A model generated the notes under the pieces. The model made no database searches and was not told where the DNA came from. It saw only the letters and a program-made list of their open reading frames with translations. A stretch of DNA of 64,000 nucleotides from Artocarpus heterophyllus (taxonomy: Eukaryota; Streptophyta; Magnoliopsida; Rosales; Moraceae), in the NCBI GenBank assembly GCA_025403435.1, contig CM046339.1:7710981-7774980 (forward strand), given 5' to 3'. Made by a program: the position numbers and the translations under genes. Shown here in pieces: positions 57,845 to 64,000 of this stretch. The first letter of the stretch is position 1. Each line of letters starts with the position of its first letter.

Positions 57845-57862
57845 TCCCCGGCAACGGCGCCA
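57845..57862 (-). other. Primer binding site of element B, tRNA-Asp
   Basis: Minus-strand TGGCGCCGTTGCCGGGGA, exact for the Athila tRNA-Asp site. Confidence 0.9.
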
Positions 57863-57868
57863 AAAACT

Positions 57869-59238
57869 TGTTGCGAAAAATCTGCAAATGCATAGAATTG
57901 TAGACAAGTAATAAAGAGTGAGCAAAGTATCGTTCCCATGAGGATTGGTTTAATCTATCTAAGTACCGAAATTGGTTAACTCTAAAATTATTTGAACAAT
58001 CAAATATAAAATAGAAAAATAACAAAACAAAAAATTATAAATGAAAATCTAAATAATAAAAGACTAGGGCATCCGATTTCACCTAAATTAATCCTATTCA
58101 CATTATCTAATTCAATTAATTGATGCTTACGCCTATACCGATAACGAATTTCTCTTAGGTAGTCATTAATTTTTCTCAAGCATTAATAATTTATCCTAGT
58201 TAGCAAATTTTCTACATCTCTGTGGAAACTCTAAACTTACCAAGATTCATTAAGAACAAGAAATTCATAGTGTTACACAAGTCTCATAGATATCTCTATC
58301 CTATGATGATCTCATGGCATTCAATCATGGTCTAATGTAGTTATCGCTTCTTAGCCTCAAACTAAATCACAAATCATGCAAAAGGTGCACAAACTTTTAC
58401 AAGCATTAAGATTAGATTAAACACTCAGCATAGATAATGAATAAACATCGAATTGAATTAAATTAAATAAAAGTGAACATTCATAATCCAACTACATCGT
58501 AGCCCTAGAATAGAGAAAATTAGTTCCTAATGAAACTAAAAATAATACTAAATAATGTCTTAAACATAATGAGTGAAGGAAAAGAACTATGTTTAGATAC
58601 GAAGATGGTTTCTGTCTCCGGGTTACACTGTTATTCTCCAAAGCAGTGAGTTCTTCTCTTTTGTTTGTAGTTTTTTCCCCTTAAAATTTGTGCTTCAACC
58701 CCTCATAACGTTCTATTTATAGGCTAGGGTTTAAAGGGTAATTTTGGAACAAAATTACACTAAAATTTGAAGTGGGATCGCATTGGTGCCTAGGCTCGAT
58801 TTTCTGGTGCTTAGGCTTCGCAATGGCACCTAGGTGCTACAAAGACCTATATAGAAATTTTTGAAATAGCACCTAGGTGCTATTTCTGTGGCGCCTAGGC
58901 TTCAAAGTAGTGCCTAGGTGCTACACTGGTCTTTCCAAATGGCGCCTAAACGTCCAAATTGTGGCGTCTATACGCTATGCTCTCGGGTTTTTTGTACGAG
59001 ACTTCATCTACAAGAGTGCCTAGGCACCCATAAGCTAGCATCTAGGCTTCATTTTGTCCCCGAGTCCAGTTTCGCTCATTTTTCGGTCTGTTTTGCCTTG
59101 TACTTTACCAATATGTATCTTTTCCCCTCAAAACCTATAAAAGAGCATAAAACACTATCAAATTCATATAAATTACTCAAAAACTAACAAAAATATTAAG
59201 TGACAATTATCTAATTAATTGTTGCTAAGAGCTTTACA
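57869..59238 (-). repeat. 5' LTR of element B
   Basis: On the minus strand it begins TGTAAAGCTCTTAGCAAC, runs parallel to the element A LTR (CACTTAATATTTTTGTTAG and so on; roughly four fifths identical by eye) and ends TCGCAACA. It holds a CTAGG palindrome array (58783-59050) upstream of TATA (58713-58722) in its own direction. Confidence 0.85.
58783..59050 (-). repeat. CCTAGG palindrome array, element B LTR
   Basis: About ten decayed units (GCACCTAGGTGC, GCGCCTAGGC, GTGCCTAGGCAC), about 60 bases upstream of the TATA box on the minus strand. Same layout as in element A although the two LTRs have diverged. Confidence 0.75.
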
Positions 59239-59317
59239 TTGTAAAGGGTTTGAACTAATGACTTCGAACCATTGTGCTAGACACCCTACTACTAAAACGA
59301 GATAAGTTTCATTGCTC

Positions 59318-59556
59318 AGAGATTTGTTATGTTTTAAAGTTCAAGGACCAAAATGGATGAAGTTGTATAGTTTATGTGTCAAATATGAAATTATTTGCTT
59401 CATTCCATCAACATTTAACAAATTTAGTAATGGAATGGCCAAAATGAAATAAGTTGAATAGTTTAGGGTATGATTTGTTATGTTTTAAAGTTTAGGAGCT
59501 AAAATAAGACAAGTTGCATAGTTCATGGGTCAAAAGTGAAATCCCCACATTTTAAT
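59318..59556. repeat. Right copy of the inverted repeat (mate at 41795-42115)
   Basis: The inverse of the left copy: CAACTTGTCTTATTTTAGC, AACTATTCAACTTATTTCA, AATTTGTTAAATGTTGATGG when complemented. About three quarters identical by eye. Confidence 0.6.
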
Positions 59557-60132
59557 GCCGTTGCACTTAAAATCCTTTAACTTATTAAAAAAATAAAAAA
59601 TATATATAATTTAGTTTCATCCACTTCTCCTTTGTGTGTTATTTTATGTGTATAACAAACTACAAGAGTTAAATGATTGTTTTAATAAGGTAAATATTAA
59701 CTTGTTTCTTTATGTAACATGCTTAGTCTAAATGAAACATGCTTAACTTACACATGAAAATCCAATTTATTGAGTATTTTTAAAAGATTTTTATGCTATA
59801 GAGCTCATGGTACTTGCTGATTAACTTGAAACTTGCGTTATTGATGTTCATTATAAAAAACAATTCATGATATTATAAAATATCAGTCATTGTTAGGATT
59901 CGGTAGATTCTGTAGGTATGACTTGGTGGGGTAGCAGAAATGGTAGCCTCCATTTCGTTGGTGGCAACTGTTGATCTAAGATGACAAAGGTGGACCTCTA
60001 ACTTATGTGCGGGGTTGATTAGGCTAAAGGGACTGAAGAAGAAAGATATATGAGGCCAACAAAGTAGGCAAATAATTGCAAAACAAACCAATAGAATAAT
60101 ACTAATATAGTAGGAATGAAAGCAGTTAAATA
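59557..60132. other. Sequence without recognised gene
   Basis: AT-rich to about 59880, then moderately GC-rich (59890-60060). A minus-strand open stretch of 72 codons at 59873-60091 shows no domain. Confidence 0.4.
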
Positions 60133-62105
60133 TGCTGGAAAAATAGTACGCAACAAAATTTTAAAAATTTTTATATCAGAGTATTTTCTAAAACACAAGT
60201 TTGACACACTATATGCATAAATTAACGAGATCTTACTAACCTTGTGTTGAGGGTAAGGTTCCTTGGCCAGAGCCTGATGGGTCGCTCGAACGTATTATTG
60301 AGAGGCTGCTTGAGGAGCCTCTATGCGGATTTGCCTCCCACGGGGGGAGCGCATCCCCTAGGAGTCGAACCATTTGCCTCTTGTATAAGAGAGTTTTAAG
60401 GCCTATCCTAAGTACCAATCCAACCAATTGGTGGGCCTATCCCAAGTAACAATCCAACCAATTGGTGGGATTGGTACCTGGGATACACCTAAGGCCCCCT
60501 TATACAAGCGGTCACAGGTTCAAATCCCAGGGGACGTGCTCCCCCCGTGGAAGGCAAATTCGCGTAAAGGCTCCCTGAGCAACCTCTCCGGCAATACGTT
60601 CGAAGGACCGACCAGGCTCTGGTGGGGGAACCTTACCCTCAACATTAAACGTGCGTTCGAGCGAGGCACTCGACCCTGAGTTAGGTCCCAGGATGGACCC
60701 CCTACGTATTGTTGGTCGGAGAGGGCCCCAGTTTTAATTCAAATAACCCAATAGAAAAGTTATCTAATCAAAACAACTTTATCTAGATAATCTCTAGGAA
60801 AATAAATGAATTCATGATAATTCTACAAGTTTATCTTGATTTAATTTATTCAAAATTAAATCAACTGATAAACAGACAAGAATTATCCAATCCTAATAAT
60901 TCAACAAGTTTATCTTGAATTAATTTTGTCACGAAATTAATTCAACTGATAAACAAGCATGAATTATTTTGATTCTTTAGAATTTTAGCCAATATGATAA
61001 ATCTAACATAAATCACCATATATTGGAAAAACACGCCGTATCGTTACAGGATTTTTGTGAGCTAGCAAAGGGGACCAGATGGACCTATATAGTTCAAGCT
61101 CCCGATAATTATGAAACCCAATATCCCAGATATACATTTAAAAATTATCAACTCCAACACGACTCCACTAAAAGCTTGAAACTACACTCTCGAACTATAT
61201 AGAATTACGAAGCCTGTATAGGTAAGTCTCCATAACATATCATAGTGTATCGTATCCCCATAGGCTTATCCATAATCGGCTTAAGAACAAGTTCTGTCTT
61301 ACTTTCCTGATTATTTCTATCTTACATTCCATTATCTCACTATTGGAAAACTTACCATCCAAAGACAATATACCATTCGGTTACACGTATGTATCCAAAT
61401 GGTTAAGCGCTCTAATTTTTCAATTACAAGATAATGCATATAAGAGGATATCATTACTTCTAGAGAGGAGGTATAGATTCCATATCTACGAATAACAGGT
61501 CTGCGCTATCCAGAGTCATGCCTCCAACATACGGGCATGTATACCACTATTAAAAATGTGGGTGTCACCCTTTGGTACATCAAAAGACACAAGTCAAGAC
61601 AACGGGCCCACTATTCATGTCAGGATTAAGACACAATACAAATGATTGTCTAAAGTGAATCGATTTACTGTGACAAAATTATTAATCCAAATCAATTCAC
61701 TTTATGTCCCAATCCAACACATTGTGACCTATGACAATGTGCCAATATTTCTATTCGTGGAGTCCACCTTCGATGGTCAAGACAAACAATCTCCAATAGG
61801 GATATAGACAACATAACAATCTTTACATGAATAAAGTGTCCAACTTTATTCCCACGATTACTGATCTTATGATTTAGACCGTCACCTTAAGAATCGTGTC
61901 TTTCGCATAATTTGTCCATCATATGCCCAATTCTTAAAGGTTTAGACTGACAGTCTTAGACTTTTGTTTGCTTAACATACATTCAACAAATATGAATGTA
62001 AAGAGGACAATATTTGGTATATAAATAATAAATTAATTCTTTATTGATAAAAATGTCTCTAAGAACATATTACATTTTTACTCCTTAGGGCGTACACATC
62101 TAACA
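60133..62105 (-). repeat. 3' LTR of the antisense copia, with replaced promoter block
   Basis: 60133-60243 corresponds to the end of the intact copia LTR (33899-34007) and 60731-62105 to its first 1376 bases. The segment corresponding to 33351-33898, which holds the palindrome array and TATA box, is absent and 60244-60730 stands in its place. Confidence 0.8.
60244..60730. repeat. Inverted SINE-like pair replacing the LTR promoter block
   Basis: 60245-60428 and about 60438-60643 are inverted copies of one roughly 190-base unit (shared AACCTTACCCTCAAC, GCTCCCCCCGTGG, CCAATTGGT). Each holds a Pol III B-box-like sequence: AGGTTCAAATCCC at 60516-60528 and, on the minus strand, GGTTCGACTCC at 60361-60371. 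That suggests a tRNA-derived SINE dimer or a foldback element. 60644-60730 is unrelated to the LTR and unassigned. GC content is well above the surroundings. Confidence 0.55.
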
Positions 62106-62116
62106 ATCTCCCACTT

Positions 62117-62810
62117 GCACTAAGTGAGTAAATATGACAAATCTCGCATCCCTATAGCTTCCACATGCCTCTCGAAGACTCTCCTAGTAAGTGTCTTCAT
62201 GAATGGATCAGCTCAATTGTCCTCTGACACGATTTTACACACCGTGACATGCCCGTCCTCGACTAAGTCCTTTATCACATGATACTTTTGATCAATATGC
62301 TTACTTTTCTTGTGAAATCTTGGTTCCTTAGCATTAGCTACCACTGCATTGTTATCACAGTGTAGTGATACTGCTTTATCCAAACTAGGAACTACCTCAA
62401 GATCCCCAAGGAACTTGTGGAGCCACACTGCTTCTTTTGAAGCATCACTAGCTGCCACATACTCTGCCTCCATCGTTAAATCTGAAGTGCAATCTTGCTT
62501 CACACTTCGCCAATTGATGGCACCGCCACCTAAAGTAAACACAAGACCCAAAGTTGATCTCCTAGAATCTAGATAGGATTGAAAATCTAAGTTAGTTTAT
62601 CCTAGAGGAGTCAAGTCCTCACCTGAATATACAAGCATATACCCTCAAGTCCTTCTCAAGTACTTGAAAATATGCTTTACCGTAACCCAGTGGTTCAGTC
62701 CTGGATCCACCAAAAATTGACTTACAATCTCTATCGCATAACAAATATCCGATCATGTGCAAAGCATGGCATACATGAGACTACCCACTGCCGAAGCATA
62801 AGGCACCTTC
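62117..62810 (-). pseudogene. End of copia pol (RT tail and RNase H), decayed
   Basis: The minus-strand frame at 62213-62551 reads [60 protein letters not shown] and KHIDQKYHVIKDLVEDGHV. It corresponds to about residues 1180-1295 of the intact copia protein. Sequence from 62552 to 62810 extends toward [11 protein letters not shown] but has stops. RNase H removes the RNA template in the intact element. Confidence 0.85.
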
Positions 62811-64000
62811 TGTTAGACATGTATGCCTTAAGGAGTAAAAATGTAATATGTTTTTGGAGACATTTTTATTAATAAAGAATTTATTTATTGTTTATATACC
62901 AAATCTTGTCATCTTTACGTTCATATTTGTTGAATGTATGTTAAACAAACAAAAGTCTGAGATGTCGGTCTAAACCTTTAAGAATTAGGCATATGATGGA
63001 CAAATTATGCAAAAGACATGACTCTTAAGGTGATGGTCTAAAACATAAGATCCACAATTGAAGGAATAAATTTAGGCGCTTTATTCATGTAAAGATTGTT
63101 ATATTGTCTATATCCCAATTGGGAAATGGTTTGTCTTGACCATCGGAGCTGGACTCCATGAATAGAAACATTGGCACATTGTCATAGGTGACAATGTGTT
63201 AGATCGGGACATAAAGTGAATTGATTTAGATTAATAATTCTATCTCAGCAAATAGATTCACTTTAGACAATCATTTATATTGTATCTTAATCCTGAGATG
63301 AATAGTGGGCCCGTTTTCTTGACTTGTGTCTTTTGATGTACCAAAGGGTGACACCCACATCTTAATAGTGGTATGCATGCCGGTACACTGGAGGCATGAC
63401 TCTTGATGGCGTAGACCTGTTATTCATAGATATGGAATCCATAGCTCCTCTTCAGGAGTAGTGATATCCTCTTATATGCGTTATCCTATTATTGGAAAAC
63501 TAGAGCACTCAACCATTTGGTTACATAGTTGTAACTGAATGGTATACTGTCTTTGGATGGAAAGTTTCCTAATGGTGAGATAGTAGAACATAAGATAAAA
63601 GTAATCGGGAAGGTAAGACAGAACTTGTCCTTAAGCCGATTATGGATAATCCTATGGGGATACGATACATTATGATATGTCATGGAGACTTAGCTATACG
63701 GGGTTTGAAATTCTATGTAATTCGAGAGTGCAGCTCCAAGCTTTTAGTGGAGTTGTGTTGGAGTTGATAATTATGAAATGTGTATCTAGGATATTGGGTT
63801 TCATAATTATCGGGAGCTTGAACTATATAGGTCTATTTGGTCCCCTTTGCTAGCTCACAACATCCCGTAATGATGTGGCATGCTTTTCCAATAATTGGTA
63901 ACTTTTGTCAGAGTTATTAGATTTGTTGAAATATGGAAGAATCAAATAATTCATGTCTATTTATCGGTTGAATTAATTTTGTGATAAAAATTAATTGAAG
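62811..64000 (+). repeat. Copia LTR, truncated by the window end
   Basis: It begins TGTTAGACATGTATG and follows the intact copia LTR for its first 1190 bases with scattered substitutions (roughly 90 percent identical by eye). It is inserted in the RNase H region of the antisense copia. Five bases before it (CCTTC, 62806-62810) should reappear after its far end. Whether it is a 5' LTR of a full element or a solo LTR cannot be told here. Confidence 0.85.

Larger units (their letters stand above)
42759..59238 (-). mobile_element. Element B: antisense gag-only Athila relative, split by element A
   Basis: On the minus strand: an LTR at 57869-59238, a tRNA-Asp PBS at 57845-57862, a gag remnant plus an unknown domain, no pol, then a 3' region (42775-44570) homologous to the 3' region of element A (for example 43270-43310 against 54885-54930, and 42815-42900 against 55350-55450). 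The 3' LTR is reduced to about 16 bases at 42759-42774. Interior length without A is about 3.1 kb. This fits a non-autonomous gag-only (TR-GAG-like) derivative of an Athila element. Confidence 0.75.
60133..62810 (-). mobile_element. Antisense copia remnant: 3' LTR and end of pol
   Basis: Related to the intact copia. It has an LTR at 60133-62105 (minus), a purine tract at 62106-62116, and the pol end at 62117-62810. The element is cut at 62810 by a + strand copia LTR, so its 5' part may lie beyond the window. Confidence 0.85.

Noticed and set aside
60516..60528. Possible tRNA gene because of GGTTCAAATCC
   Set aside because: No acceptor stem, anticodon arm or A box of normal quality could be drawn around it; a SINE-like origin fits better.

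Overview
The window is plant nuclear DNA made almost entirely of transposable elements. No free-standing host gene, rRNA, tRNA or CRISPR array could be supported. The assignment to a flowering plant, probably a eudicot, rests on four things: plant-type Ty1/copia and Ty3/gypsy families, an RNase-H-carrying plant LINE, a CACTA transposon with a Ulp1-like protease, and primer binding sites matching tRNA-iMet and tRNA-Asp. Base composition is AT-rich, and premature stops are mostly of the CAG-to-TAG or CGA-to-TGA kind, as expected of methylated, silenced repeats. I cannot name the species.

Layout. (1) 1-6226: a decayed Ty3/gypsy element on the + strand, its 5' LTR cut by the window edge. (2) 6227-7745: low-complexity sequence with a minus-strand zinc-knuckle remnant. 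(3) 7746-29669: a three-level nest. An old LINE (DUF4283-like ORF1, endonuclease, RT, zf-RVT, RNase H) is split at 13585 by a CACTA transposon (13586-29531, 3-bp duplication TAG). The CACTA is in turn split by a Tekay/Del-like chromovirus (16372-27073, 5-bp duplication TGTAC) with about 2.9-kb LTRs. (4) 29741-31957: small inverted-repeat elements, including a roughly 700-bp foldback. (5) 31975-41668: a complete, apparently very young Ty1/copia element with 2033-bp LTRs, duplication AATAA and one uninterrupted 1317-codon Gag-Pol frame. (6) 41795-59556: a second nest. Inverted copies of a repeat flank an antisense gag-only element (B, 42759-59238), which is split by an Athila-like element (A, 45038-56952, duplication ATAAC) with gag, pol and a third ORF. 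(7) 60133-64000: an antisense copia remnant whose LTR promoter block is replaced by an inverted SINE-like pair, split by a second copia LTR that runs off the window.

The most interesting signals are regulatory or structural. First, four LTR families carry arrays of a short GC-rich palindrome just upstream of the TATA box (CGGCAGGCCGAA-type in both the chromovirus and the copia, GCGCCTAGGCGC-type in elements A and B), and the unit number differs between the two LTRs of a single element. Second, the intact copia has a series of at least six perfect-stem hairpins in its 5' leader, several showing a palindromic hexamer near the apex (CCTAGG four times, GGATCC once), just before gag; this looks like a dimerisation or packaging region. 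Third, removing element A restores a continuous reading frame in B. All functional statements come from recognised motifs and family knowledge; no search or folding was run.
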